DNA of 64,000 nucleotides, from positions 12,524,001 through 12,588,000 of the forward strand of contig CM075937.1 in assembly GCA_038030265.1 (NCBI GenBank), given 5' to 3'. The number at the start of each line of letters is the position of its first letter. The first letter of the stretch is position 1. A model generated the notes under the pieces. The model saw nothing but the letters and a program-made list of their open reading frames with translations. It ran no database searches and was not told the DNA's origin. Source of the stretch: Corythucha ciliata. Its lineage: Eukaryota > Arthropoda > Insecta > Hemiptera > Tingidae. Positions 11,707 to 23,500 of this stretch are shown here, piece after piece. Made by a program: the position numbers and the translations under genes.

Positions 11707-12300
11707 TTAAGGGTCCAACCACAGCCTGAAACGGTCCAACCACAGGACAGGGACTGACCAAAAATAAGGTCCAGCAATATTAATCGTCCAATCACAGCAA
11801 AGGTCCAACCATAGCAAAGTCCAACCACAACAAATGTCTAACTTCATTGAAGCTCTAGCCACAGTTATAACCTCCAACCCCCCCCCCCCAGGGTTACCAC
11901 AGTCACTGGCGGACCTACACCTATCGGAGCCCGGTGCGGACAATTCTCAATTTTATAGTGCGCTGTTTCTCAATTTTATAGCCACAAATATGTTGCCTTA
12001 AGAAGAACCTCATTTTTCTATCTTTATTGTTTTATAAGGCAACCACACCACACCACAAGCCACAAGAGCTCTAACCACAAAAAAGGCCCAACCACAGCAT
12101 AGGTCCAACCACAGCGAAGGTCCAACCACAGCAAAGCTTCAGCACTGCAAAAGTACAACGAAAGCAAAGGTCAAACCACAGGAAAGGTCAACCACAGGAA
12201 AGGTCTAACCACAGTTTCAACCTTCAACCACAGTAAACACCCAAGCACAGCAACGCTCAAAACCGCTTTGCTGTTTTCAAGCAAAGCTCTAAACACAGCT
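11707..12300 (-). repeat. 17-bp minisatellite, reverse orientation, two blocks
   Basis: GGTCCAACCACAGCAAA units run from 11707 to 11876 and from 12062 to 12300. They are split by 11877-12061, which includes a C13 run and CACTGGCGGACCTAC, similar to a hAT-like end. It is the reverse complement of the 5.4-5.8 kb unit and more diverged. Short ORFs here are artefacts of the period. Confidence 0.85.
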
Positions 12301-13448
12301 GTAACCTCTGTCTGGGAGAGAGCTCCGATGGGTGAGATCGCCCTCTTGCTTTTCGAAAACACGCCGCCGCCAAGGGCCCCTTCCCTTCTCTTCCACCCCG
12401 ACCATGAACGGAATTGCCGTTTCGAAGACGAATATTTCACCTAAAGCTACGTTATTATCTTAAATCATCATTATTTCTACCTTTGCGTACTTGAAACTTC
12501 AGCACTATTCCCTCCTTCCGTACCAACCTCTCCATCATGCTTTTCATTTACTTTATCCCCCACTCCATCTCAAATGAAATCCTGCCTCCAGTGACCTCAA
12601 CCTGTGGATAACGGCGCGTGAGAGGGCTATTAATTCTCCCCGAGAGTGAATTAAAGGTGTAAGGGAAGGGCCTTTGGAGGGTTCTCAAAGACGCGAAGGC
12701 ACCGAGTCTACAAATCATTCTACCAGAGGAAGAGGGAAATCGCCGTAAAATAGAGTCGTAAACAATAGTTTTCACAGCGTTCGCTAGATAAATGAGCCAC
12801 CGAAATGCGAGCTCTTTAATTTGATTCCTGAAAAAAAAAAAATCAAGTTTAAACGTTAATTCAGCCTCAAAACTGTTCCCCCTTAATTTATTATATTTTT
12901 CGGTCTACCTGCTTCGTAAGTTGCCCATTACGATAACATGACAACTCCAGTAAGTTGAATTTTTAATAACCTGGCGCTTTACAGCTTCAGTTTTTGAAAA
13001 CTGTACAGTAAAGGCTTAAAACTGACATGAAAAGTTTTTTACATGTCAGTTTTCTATAACCTTGTGCAACCTTTGTTGAACTGTTATCATCTCACCCGTG
13101 ATTATAAAAATATCTTAAGACATGGATTTTTTTGGCAAAAGAATAAAACTGGGTAATATTCGACGACGGTTGCGCGAAAAATAACGTACATCACTCGACT
13201 ATTAAGTGGTATTATCCGCTCGTTTTTAATTAGCGGCCTCGTCCGCCAAACAAAAAACTCGCAGGTAATGCACCAATTACTAATCTTGTAATGTAATTTA
13301 CTACTATTTTATCAAAATGGTTAACTAAATGTTACGGAAATGGTTAATAATGACAATAGCTTCGATATGAAAGCTAAACAACGCCAATTATGGAAGATTT
13401 ATTGTTTATATAGTTGAAAGGGCCGGTCGTATACTAGGCGAGGCTTTT
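12301..13448. other. intergenic region upstream of the UGT gene
   Basis: No gene recognised. A small perfect hairpin (12-bp arms, 13018-13029 and 13042-13053, AAAACTGACATG) lies about 450 bp upstream of the UGT start. Confidence 0.5.
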
Positions 13449-13454
13449 TATAAG
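13449..13454 (+). promoter_or_regulatory. candidate TATA box of the UGT gene
   Basis: TATAAG within TTTTTATAAGC lies 51 bp before the proposed ATG at 13505. Transcription would begin near 13480, leaving a leader of about 25 nt. It is based only on sequence and spacing. Confidence 0.4.
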
Positions 13455-13504
13455 CAAATATTTTTCTAGTAAATTTTCATAAGCGTGTAATTCTTTAGCG
13501 GGCA

Positions 13505-15361
13505 ATGTGGTAAGTTCAACCCTATTGCTTCATTACCGCAATAACCAAGAAATAACCGCAGGTTCAGCGTCTACTGGCTGTTCTTTATGTGTCAAGGACT
13601 ATCGGCTATGAGAATTTTAGCGTATTTTCCCATAGCGGCGAAAAGCCACCATCATGTTTTCCAACCAATCATATACGAGCTTGCAAATCGGGGACATGAA
13701 ATTGTGTACGTGTCACCGTTCGTTATGGAGAAAGGGCACGTGAACGTTAGTCATGTACAAACAGACGTTTACAAGGCGGTGTTTAGTAAGTATAGGAAAG
13801 TTAGGATTCGTTTTATGAGACACTTTATACTGTTTTTTGGTTAGGCAATGTGGGTGGCGACGACATGACGTCAATGACTCCGTTTACGGCTTCGAAATTT
13901 TACGCGAGACTTATGGTTCCAATGTGTGAAAAGATGTGTTTGTCGAAGCCCATTATGGAAATATTTCGTTCGAACGATACATTCGACATGGTTCTGCACG
14001 AGGCTCTTTTCTTTCAAGAACACGTCCTCGCGTTCGTTTATAAATTCAACGCGATCAGCGTCGGTGTCTATCCATTTGCCGAAGTGACCTGGGTGAATGA
14101 GATGACCGGTTTGCCGGACAACCCGTCCTACATGATGGGCTTTGCAGTTCCACTGACGGATCAAATGAATTTCATAGAGCGCGTCTACTCGACGTTGGCT
14201 CATTGGGTGACAATAGTCACACCGTACTATCACATTCAACAGCTTCAGTCCGTCGTCGACCGGTGTTTCAACTATGGCGAACGGAGCACACGGCCTCCGT
14301 TGACTCGTTTGGCGTCGGATCAAGCTCTGGTTTTGATCAGTTCACATCACGCCGCCGGCTACTCATTCCCGAGAGCACCGCACGTTAGAGAAATCGGTGG
14401 AATCACCATGAAAGAAAATTCACCTTTACCTAAAGTAAGAGCTAAATAATTACAAAATTTACGAGTTGTAACAATTAATTTATATTCTTCAGAACTTGGA
14501 AACTTTCATAAATAACTCAAAGCACGGAGTTATCTACGTCAGTTTTGGTTCCTTGCTCAGGACAGAATTACCCAAGTACAGACAATTTAGGAGTGCCCTT
14601 TTAAATTCTTTCAAAAATTTAAAAGAGAGCGTCCTGTTCAAAATGAACGATGACACCATGGAAGGACTACCAAAAAATGTTATGATCGCGAAATGGTACC
14701 CACAGCAGGATGTGCTTGGTATAGAAAAAACAATTGTTTCACCCTGTGCGATTCTCCCGTTGATTTTTTTTTTTTTTTCACGTTTTTTAGCTCACAGCAA
14801 CGTCAAATTGTTCATAAGTCACGGCGGTCTTCAGAGCACGGTAGAAACCATCAATTACGGCGTGCCGGTCGTTATTATTCCCTTTTTTTGCGATCAAAAT
14901 AAAAACGCCAAGTTGGCCGAAACGGCTGGCTTTGGAATTCATTTAGAATTTGATAATGTAACCGCGAATACAATTACTTGGGCAGTGAGGGAAACTATAG
15001 ACAATCCCAGGTAAAAAACATTAACGCACAATTATTAGTCAGAATCCAACGAAAATGAGTTGTTTCAACTTTCAACAGGTACAAACAAGAAGCTGAAAGA
15101 CGAAGCGTCATTCTCAAAGACCGTCCCATGAAACCGTTGGAAGAGGCGATTTACTGGATTGAATACGTTAAGAGACACGGAAAAATCCTTCAACCCGCCT
15201 CAGTTCGGATGTCATTTGCTCAGATTCACCTCTTGGACGTGTATTCAGTGATAATTGGCTTCCTCTTGGTGGTTTTAATAACACTCTGGACGTTCATTCG
15301 ATGGACGTGGACGCGAGTGAGACTTATGATGAGCGTCAACTATTACAAGAAAACCGTGTAA
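13505..15361 (+). CDS. UDP-glycosyltransferase, membrane-bound, six exons
   Basis: UGTs move a sugar from a UDP-sugar to small lipophilic acceptors in the ER lumen; in arthropods they serve detoxification and pigment or hormone conjugation. Proposed exons are 13505-13509, 13562-13785, 13845-14434, 14493-14718, 14791-15010 and 15079-15361. All introns are GT-AG, of 52, 59, 58, 72 and 68 bp, and the total is 515 residues, normal for the family. Residues 1-17 form a hydrophobic signal peptide. H31 in KSHHHVF is the likely catalytic base. WYPQQDVL is followed by the UDP-sugar signature: HGG at 359-361 and DQ at 383-384. Residues about 473-495 are a membrane helix, and the short tail ends in KKTV, a KKxx ER-retrieval motif. 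The five-base first coding exon is inferred, because it supplies an ATG in frame with the signal peptide; without it the first ATG is 13587. No disabling change was seen. The acceptor and donor sugar are unknown. Confidence 0.88.
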
Positions 15362-15384
15362 AATGTGAACAATTATATATGTAA

Positions 15385-15390
15385 ATTAAA
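15385..15390 (+). terminator. candidate polyadenylation signal of the UGT gene
   Basis: ATTAAA lies 24 bp after the stop codon and is followed by an A-rich run. This is the common variant of AATAAA. Cleavage would leave a very short 3' UTR. Confidence 0.4.
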
Positions 15391-16120
15391 AAAAAAAACG
15401 ATTTAAGATAAACTTTCTCATGTGATGGGTTAAGAAATACGCGAACTGAAAGAAAACGTTTCTAGACACATTTCTATTCTCATTCATCGTTATATCGCCC
15501 AGCGGTGGAGCATTCCAGAAGCCCCTCCTCCCCCTCGTCAACGGCTTATTTCCTGCAGCGCCACGGCCCAATGCTTTTTTGTATTTTCCAATGCGTATCG
15601 CTTCAATGACGCTGTCAAAAAAAATGGAACGTCGTCGTCACTTTGCTATTCTATACAAACATCAACTGAAAAATGTATTCTTTATCGGTTGATTTGTTGA
15701 ATAATATGTGAATATAATTTTATACACACACACTTATTTTTGGCATTAATTGCGTGAAATTCGCGTCATAGAGAAATTTAAGTGATGTGAACATGATAAA
15801 CTCCTTTGTTTATTCGTCAGTTAACGGTGTTTACAGTATAAGTATACATACAAGGTTTTTTGGTAAAAAATTATATCGTGCAATAAGTGTCAAAAGTAAG
15901 CATGCCTTATAATCAAAGGACATATTTTCCCCGATTCGCATACGTTGTTCATTCATTTTGCTCTTATCTTCAGAAAGTGAACATAAAGTTATAATAAGTT
16001 ATTGAACCGAAAAACACATTTCCGTGGCTAATTGAACCCAGTGGGACGAGGTCACTTGTGTCAAAAAATCATCGAAGCCACCTTCCAGTTTCAACCCATC
16101 ATCGACGGAGATGGGGTGGT
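15391..16120. other. no recognised gene
   Basis: AT-rich sequence after the UGT gene with a short CA run (about 15724). No coding motif seen. Confidence 0.5.
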
Positions 16121-16199
16121 CAGTGGTGGATCTAGAATTTTATCTTGGTAGGGGTTCTACCAAAAATCTGATTTACTCTTTCTTTTATTCTGAGTTTCA

Positions 16200-16920
16200 G
16201 CCACAAACTTGCTTCTAATGGACAGTTTTTTCAATGCGTTTTCTCAATTTTAGTCGCGAATCACTTATCAATTTTAGTCGTGAATTACCGCGTTTCCTGC
16301 ATTTTAGCCATGCATTAGCGGATTTTCTCAAATTGATCAGCCATGTATTGTTTTTGTCCGTTCAGCAGCAAATGGGCGCATTCTTGCCCACTTTAACCGC
16401 GAATTTTCCCACTTTAAGCAGCGATTGAGCTGTATTCATCTTCTTTTTAGATGGGAATTAGCGCTTTGTCCCAGTTTTAGCCGTGAGTTAACTTATTTTC
16501 AAATTTCAGCGATTTCCTTCACTTCTTAGTCATGCGGGTTAGTCTTTTATGCTTATCTCCATTTTAACAGCGAGTTACCGCGATTCCTCAATTTTAGCCA
16601 CGAATAAGCGGATTTTCTTGAATTGATCCGCGAATGAGCGTTGTTTGTTTTTCATTTCACTTCAGCTGCAAATTATTTCTGAATTTCACCCGCGAACTAC
16701 CACTTTTATTCAATTTCAGCAAAATTAGCGGTTTTCTCCATTTTATAGCTTCACATTAGCGCTTTTTCTCAATTTTTTTTGAATTATTTTCCCAATATTA
16801 GCGGCGGATCATTTCTTAATTTCATCAGCGAATCACCGCGTTCCTCAATCTTAACTGCAAATTAGCTCATTATCTCAAATGAATCTGTGAATTAGCGTCT
16901 TTCTCCACTTTAGCTACCTA
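16200..16920 (+). repeat. family A degenerate tandem array
   Basis: Unit of about 30 bp containing AATTTTAGCCGCGAATTAGC followed by a T-rich CTTTTTCTC stretch. Around two dozen units with substitutions and indels. Short ORFs such as 16234-16428 are periodic artefacts. Confidence 0.85.
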
Positions 16921-19189
16921 CTATATCGGACCATGAAGCTCAGCCAATTATTATAAATATTAACGCAGCGAAAGCGAAAGAAAAACAACATACGTACGCC
17001 AGACCCTTCTCACGCAAGGGGAAAGATAAATTAATCTCCAGTTTGCTGGAGCAAAACTGGGCTAGCATACTTGTTCATGACTTGGAGTATGGTTGCCGTT
17101 CCTTTCTGACTCTTCTACTCGTTGAATGTAGTTTTCCTCTTTTAAAAATTCGGTTCAATCATCATGGTCAGTCGAGGAAAAAACCCTGGTATTCTGTGGA
17201 GCTTAGTCAACTGAAGACGCAAGTGGACCTCTGCTATAGTATCAATAAAGGATCACCCTCTGAGATTAATCGGCAGGTTTATAAAGAGGTTAAGAAAAGC
17301 TACTTCAATAAGCTGGCATATGCAGAGAGGGCCTAAAATTCCGCTAAAATCTCCAACTCGGGGAATAAGAGTCAAGCCGTCTGGGACATTGTAAAACAAG
17401 ACATAGGAGCTGCACGGCGGGTTGACTTGTCTTGGGAGTTCTCAGCTGAGCAGTTTAGTGAGCAATTTTCGGTTCCAGTCGCAAATAATTCATCAGCTGC
17501 TAAATCATCGGCTGTGGAGGGGACGAGTAACGATCCCCGTGGAATTTCTGAATTTCGGCACGTTTTACGAGAAGAGATACTGACCTTCGTTAGGAGTCTG
17601 AAGTCCTCAAATGCTCGGGATTATTATGGGATGTCCTCGAATCTTTTCAAGGAAATTATTCCGTTCATACTGGAGCCGCTTTATTTTCTGTTAAATGCGA
17701 GTTTGGCATCTGGCTACTTTCCTAATTCTCTCAAAATAGCCAAGGTTGTGCCAGTCCACAAGAAGGGAAAGAAGGATGATTTGGGCAACTACAGGCCCGT
17801 GTCGGTCCTTCCGGTGATATCCAAGGTTGTTGAACATTTTGCTAACAAGCAGCTCACCGAATATTTTGAAAGTTTCGATCTATTCTCACCAAATCAGTCC
17901 GGATATCGCTCAGGAAAATCAACGCTAAATGCTATTCAAGCACTGACGTCTAAAATTGTTCAAACATTTGAGGCAAAGGGATTGCTGTTGGTGACTTTCT
18001 GGACATCAGTAAGGCTTTTGATAGAGCGGATCATCGGTTAATCCTCAGAAAACTGGCGGGATGTGGCATTGGGGGGAGGGTTCATGACTTGATGAAGTCC
18101 TTCCTCAGCAACAGACTTCAGTACGTCTCTTTGCATTTTCACCAGGATTCGACCTTGAAGCCAGTTAGTGATGCACGAGACCGAGACCGAGACTTACGGG
18201 TCTCGGTCTCGGTCATTAGTATGATGATCTCGGTCTTGGTCTCGGTCTCGTACTTGAAAAGTTGGTCTCGGTCTCGGTCTCGTCTCGAAAGTCTCGGTCT
18301 TATGACTGAAGGTGGACGGGGGGGGGGGATCAAAACCCTTCTTCCTCCCACGGTTCACCCCCGCCACCAACCCACCTATATGTTTAGAGTGATTTTGACA
18401 GATCCCCGGTTACCCCGCCCTGTCCGGAAGCTGGTGGTCGGCTATGGAGCATTTAATTTACAAAACCCCCCGCCCTGCAAGTGAATTCAGCCCCCCCCCC
18501 CTGGAGCTTGTCAAATCCTTTAAACATAGGAGAGGGGTGGGGTGGGAAGGTGGTCGGGGAGTATATGGCGAGCGGGAGGGATTTCGATTACCTCCCCCTA
18601 AGAGAGGTCCCAGATCCGCCCTTGGATCTATATGTATACATTTTGTGGGCTATGTAAGGTCAAAATGCTACACTTTAGGGGGGGAAAAAGTCTACATCCG
18701 ATTCAAGAATGGGCGTAAAAATGGGATTAACCCTAGTAGGCTAGTACAGGTATTGTCAAATCGCTGAAAACTTGTGTGGGGAGGGGGTTATTCTATGAGA
18801 GGGTTTTCGATCCCCTCCCCCCTTTAAAAGGTCTCCGATTCGCCCTTTGATGCTTGATGCTATGTGTGTAGGTCACAGTATTCCAAACTGGAGAAATTAG
18901 AGGCACGCTATTTCTGCACGAAACGAATCGAATTCAGGCCGGTCTTCGGTCCGAGCTAAAGACCCAAACCGTTTCCGGAGAGGGAAGCATTAGATTGGGT
19001 CAGTGGCGGATTTACGGGGTGGGTTTTGGGGGTTTAAACCCCCCCTAAGAAGATGGCGTATGCTATTGCTGGTCATTGGAAAGATTTCTTTTATCTTTAC
19101 CAAGGCTGCTGAATAAGGGTCGCGGCACAGATGATTCCTATAGACCCTCCTCCCCTGTATTCGTCCCTCATCTACAATGCAGCCAGTAG

Positions 19190-19760
19190 TGCATCGATGA
19201 AAGGGTGAAGAGGTGGGCAGCCATAAAATTGATAGTGTTTTCCATTTGCATAAAATTCCGCTGTATCAAAAATATATAAAAGAGGAAAAAATAGATAAAA
19301 ATTGATAGAATTGAGGAAACTCCATAAAATCGCTAATCCACATGACTAAGAAGGGCAGTACTAAAAAGGAGAAAACGGATCAATTTAAGAAAATTCCCTA
19401 ATTTACAGCTAAGATTGAGGACTGCGGTGATTCGCGGCTAAAATTAAGAAATTAGCGGCGCGCCGATAAAATTGGCCGCACAAATTGAGAAAAAGCGCTG
19501 ATTGTGAAGCTAAAATGGAGAAAAACGATAATTCACGGATTTTCTAATTCGGGGCTGAAATTCAATAAGAGCGGTGATTCGCGGGTGAAATTGATTTTTT
19601 TGCCGGGAATAATTCACGGCTAAAATTTAGAAATAATGCCCAGCTAAATTGAAAACCGCTAGCTCGGCGGATCAATTGCAGAAAATCCGCTATTTCGTGG
19701 CTATAATTTAACAAACGCGGTAACTCGCGGCTAAAATGAAGATAACGCCAATCCACATGA
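19190..19760 (-). repeat. family A array, reverse orientation
   Basis: GCGGCTAAAATTGAGAAA-type units of about 30 bp, reverse complement of the array at 16.2 kb, followed by a run of 25 A (19780-19804). Internal to the 19001-21332 element. Confidence 0.85.
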
Positions 19761-19879
19761 AGTCATGACATAAGAACTGAAAAAAAAAAAAAAAAAAAAA
19801 AAAATCAAGAATTGAAGAAAGAAAAAAAGTTTCCTCACAACCAGGGGACACGAGCCCCCTCCTTTGGGGCAGTAGTGAC

Positions 19880-20317
19880 GGAAAGGGGGGCGTTTTCGCG
19901 TTTGATCAGTTTGACCATTATTGAGTCTTAATAGACAGCTTTTTGCTATTTTTAAGACACGTATCGTCAGTTCAGACATTTTAAACGTGTGAAAATATCT
20001 CAGTTTAGCCATTTTTGACGCACAAATGGTCGATTTTCAAAACATGAATAATCTGTTTAGGGATTTTCAAAGCGCGAATCGTCAGTTTAACCCTTAATAG
20101 GCCACGTTATTAAACATATAGAGTTAGTTTTAGCAATTTTTAGGGCGTGAATACGTCAAACTGCCAGTATATGGCAATTTCTAGGGCATGAATAGTCAGC
20201 GTGATATTTTCAAGCCGCGAATCGTCAGTTGAGCTACTTTTAGAAAGCGTAGAGCAGGTTTTGCCAATTGTATGGCTTGTATAGCCAGTTTGGCCAATTT
20301 TAGGGCGCATAGTCAAT

Positions 20318-20364
<47 letters not shown>

Positions 20365-20930
20365 CATTTAAAAGCCGCGAATACGATGTCATACCAAGGC
20401 GAGAATAGTCAGTTTGGCTATTTTTTGGCGAAATACTGGTCGATTTTACCATTTTCAGGGCTGAGATAATAATTTATTTAAGCGCGTTCAGGGCAAGAAT
20501 GACGTCAGTTGAACATTTTTGGAGCCCGTAAATTCAGTTTGGCCACCTTTAAAGCGGCGCATCCACCAGTTTGACTGTTTTTAGCGTGCTTAGTCCCATG
20601 AAGGTTATAGTTTGACCATTATTGGCGCGCCAATGGTGAATTTTGCAGCCTTCAGGGCAGGAATCATCAGTTTAGGCATATTCAGGGCGTGAACCGTCAG
20701 TTTAGCCAATTTTTTGCACTTGGAGTCAGTTTGGCCATTTTTAGAGAGGTACCTAATTGCCAATTTTTAGGGTATAATTAGTCGCGGTTTAGCCGTTTTC
20801 AAAAGGCATAAGTCGTCAGTTTTGCTATTTTGGGGCGCGATTATAGTCAGTTTAGCCGTTTTTATGGTGGGAATAGCTATTTCTAGGTAGTAATAAATCG
20901 CTGTTGAGTCATTTTTAGTAGAGCGAAGGA
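19880..20930 (+). repeat. family B degenerate tandem array with long poly(T)
   Basis: Unit of about 29 bp containing CCATTTTTAGGGCGCGAATA followed by GTCAGTTTGG. It is interrupted by 44 T at 20321-20364. The reverse complement of the same family is at 28.64-29.27 kb. The lysine-rich minus-strand ORF over the T run is not a gene. Confidence 0.85.
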
Positions 20931-21009
20931 CACAATTCCCCCCCCCCCCTTGAGGAAATGCTGGATCAGCCGTCTGTTCAAAGATATATCGCTTAATGTA
21001 GATAAAAAG

Positions 21010-21270
21010 CTCATTCGCTGCTCAACTCGAGAAAATACGTGGCTGTAGTGGACAAGATGCGATCATTCGCTGCTGAAACGGGGAAAAACGAATAAATCGC
21101 GGATCAATTTGAGAAAACCCGTTAATTCACGGCTAAAATTGTGAAAAAGTGCTTATATCGCGGCGAAAATAGGGAAAACACCAATTCGTGGTTACTACAC
21201 AGGCAAGTTTCGGGCTAAAACTCAGAATTAAGAGAGAGTTAATCGGACTTACGAGAGTTAATTCGCATTT
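21010..21270 (-). repeat. family A array, reverse orientation, at the right end of the inner hAT-like element
   Basis: A few units of the TTCACGGCTAAAATTG type before the right end at 21332. Confidence 0.75.
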
Positions 21271-21559
21271 TCCGCAAGAGTGGATTTATGGTGTGTAACC
21301 CCTCCCAAGACAAAAACCTAGATCCGCCACTGGATTGGGTTCATTTGTTGAGTAAAAATATCTATACCAGCGCTATATGCATCGAGCTTTTTGGATCACA
21401 CCGAGACCGAGACTAAGTCTCGAGAAAATGAGACTTAGTCTCGGTCTCGTCTCGGTCTCGGTCCAGAAAATGCAATCTCGATCTCGGTGCATCACTAAAG
21501 CCAGTGAAGACGGGCGTGCCCCAGGGCTCTATTATTGGTCCCACTCTCTTTATAATCAA

Positions 21560-21850
21560 TTAGTACCTTTTCTCAATTAGCGTTGCATATGAATCTACGC
21601 TTTTTCGCCATTTCAGGAGCGAATATAGCGTTTTTTTCCAACGTTTTGCCGCGTACTGGCCTCAAGATTAGCACATTAGACCACCATCTCAATTTTGTTC
21701 GCCGAAGCTCGAAGTTTGCGTAGTTTCCCTGTTTTGTCCGTGAATTTGTCTTTATCAGATATCTCGAATTGGTCTATTTTTCCTAATTTAAGTGGCGGTA
21801 CTTTTTATCAATATTTGTCGCTAATCCAACACTTTAAAATCCACAAATCC
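21560..21850 (+). repeat. family A array, right part of the outer element
   Basis: Begins with TTTTCTCAATTAGCG directly after the truncated RT and continues with drifted units to about 21850. Same orientation as 16.2-16.9 kb, consistent with one array split by the retrotransposon. Confidence 0.7.
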
Positions 21851-22500
21851 ATATCCCCCCCCCCTCTGAATGGTAGCCCGGATCGGACTGCCCCCCTCGT
21901 CCCTTTGTCGATGCATTACAGCGGCATTGTAGGAGAGGAATAAATAGAGGGGGATCGAAGAATCATCTGCATCAAGCAGCTCCGTTTTTAACAGCCCTTT
22001 GAAAAAAAGAAATCTCTTGAATGACTATCAACAAATTATAGTAGACGCCATCTTATTACGAGGGGCGGGGGGGGGGTTAACCTCCCAAAACCCACCCCGT
22101 AAATCCGTCACTGGGCGGTGGTGGTCCCTTTTTCAAATTTTAGAGTCATTTTCTCGGAAGTACTGCGGTTTGTGAGTCCCCGATGGAACCATGCTCAACC
22201 GGGAAGTACAGCAGGCTCAATAAAGCTGAAACGCAACAAGCGATGCCACCAGCGCCCCTTAAACAGGCGTGGATCCAGAGTTCCACTCATGGGAGCTAGG
22301 GCACACTGATAAGCTCCTTGTCACCACCAACAAAACTCATCAATTTGCCTGAATTTAATGTTTTTCCTGGAATTTAACTTTTCCTAGTGGATAGGGGAGT
22401 ATCTCAATGGATCAATAGGGAGGAGGAGGCTCACGTCCCGCGGAGGCAGCACCCATCCAGTCGCAGCGTTTTCTTCTCTCTCACTCCTTCACTCGCTCTT

Positions 22501-22504
<4 letters not shown>

Positions 22505-22545
<41 letters not shown>
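22505..22545. repeat. CT microsatellite
   Basis: Near-perfect (CT)n of about 40 bases in the left part of the hAT-like element. Confidence 0.95.
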
Positions 22546-22550
<5 letters not shown>

Positions 22551-22559
22551 AGCAGCTGG

Positions 22560-23500
22560 TATGGGTCTCAACTGAGCCAACCTCACAAAATTTCAGTTTT
22601 GTACGGTCCAAATCCGCGAACTTGGTTTCTGAAAGAGCCTGATCCGTAAAATTCGTGCTTTGAAAGAGCTAAATCCGTGGAAGTGATTATTTAAATGATA
22701 CAATCCCTTAAAATTGCTTTTTGAACTGGTCAGGACCGCGAATTTTTGTATTTAATGCAGCGAAGCCTGCGACATTGCTTTTTTGGGCGAGTAACCCCAT
22801 AAAATTAGTTAATAATGAGCCAACACTGCAAAATTTCACATTTGAAAAAGCTTGCTTGACCCACCAAAATGATTTTTTGAGTGGGCCAAACCCGAAATTA
22901 TTAATAAAAATATTAGACCGGAAGTGTGGGAACTTCCACCAATTTGATGTCGAGAAAAGAAAGCTCACTCCCACTAAAAAAATGTTTTTATTTCGTGACC
23001 GCGGTTTCAGCTTAAACGCCATCTTCAAACTAAACAATCCAACAAGATACACCAAGAAGATTTAATTTTGGAGAGCCGATCCCACGTAATTCGTTTTAAA
23101 TGGGCCAACCGTTTAGAATTTTGTTTTTGAAAAGAGCCAGACTCACGAAATTGCTCTTTAAAATGAGTGAAAGTCCGGGAATTTTGATTCCAAAGGAGGG
23201 ATGAATTCTGAAATCAGTGAAGTTGGCTTTTCGTAAAGGAGCCAAGACCCCGTGAAATTGGTTTATGACGTGCCGATCCGTGCAATTTGCTTTTTGAGTG
23301 AGCAAAGCAAGAGAAATTGAATTCTGTGAGTGTCACTGGTCCGCAAAGTTTGGGCTTTGAAAGGATAAAACTCGCGAAATTGATTTTTTAAAGTACCAAA
23401 TCCGCGAAATCAATTTCTCCAAGTGTCAACTCTGCGAAATTGATTTCTTCAAGTGCCAAATCCGCGAAATTGGAGTTGAAAGGGGTGAAATCTGCTGATT
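22560..23500 (+). repeat. family C degenerate tandem array
   Basis: Unit of about 30 bp containing TCCGCGAAATTGATTTTT followed by GAAAGAGCCAAA or AAGTGCCAAA. The units near 23390-23480 are the best preserved. ORFs across this stretch, on both strands, are periodic artefacts. Confidence 0.85.

Larger units (their letters stand above)
19001..21332. mobile_element. hAT-like element with array core, 8-bp TSD GATTGGGT
   Basis: The left end CAGTGGCGGATTTACGGGG and the right end CTAGATCCGCCACTG are inverted ends of one type. GATTGGGT is present at 18993-19000 and 21333-21340. The homologous copy at 40.9-41.9 kb has a single uninterrupted version of this site (near 41030-41040), which independently confirms the insertion. 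The interior is almost entirely family A (reverse), poly(A), family B, poly(T) and family A (reverse). No coding capacity. Confidence 0.92.
18166..21497. mobile_element. hAT-like element, TIR TAGTGATGCAC, 8-bp TSD AAGCCAGT
   Basis: The left end TAGTGATGCACGAGACCGAG (18166) and right end GGTGCATCACTA (ending 21497) are inverted, and AAGCCAGT occurs at both 18158-18165 and 21498-21505. It is inserted in the RT gene. Subterminal sequence is a run of GGTCTC/GAGACC words. No transposase. Excluding the nested element at 19001-21332 and its TSD copy, the original length is about 992 bp. A second, reversed copy without that nested element is at 40871-41898. Confidence 0.92.
16940..21545 (+). pseudogene. 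non-LTR retrotransposon RT remnant interrupted by a hAT-like element
   Basis: From 17043 to 18165: the linker domain with RKKPWYSVEL, then the RT N-terminal half (KVVPVHKKGKKDDLGNYRPVS at about 17738), QSGYRSGKSTLNAIQ, and past a one-base frameshift near 17990 the motif A block DISKAFDRADH. The insertion 18166-21497 follows. Reading resumes at 21498 with KTGVPQGSIIGPTLF and stops near 21545 at family A repeats, so the FADD motif and C-terminal domain are missing. A stop also lies at 17335. CR1/jockey type by motif order. Confidence 0.85.
16121..22113. mobile_element. outer hAT-like element carrying family A arrays, split by nested insertions
   Basis: The left end CAGTGGTGGATCTAG (16121) and the reverse complement of the right end, CAGTGACGGATTTACG (ending 22113), agree at 12 of the first 14 bases. 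GGGGTGGT precedes the left end, and GCGGTGGT follows the right end one base on (22115-22122), a 7 of 8 match. Family A arrays lie just inside both ends (16.2-16.9 and 21.56-21.85 kb). The middle is a retrotransposon remnant. The pairing is plausible rather than proven, as the flank is low in complexity. Confidence 0.5.

Noticed and set aside
20140..20367. A lysine-rich minus-strand protein
   Set aside because: It reads across a 44-base T run in an array.
22708..23065. ORFs of about 115 residues on both strands
   Set aside because: Both lie in the family C array and are products of the repeat period.
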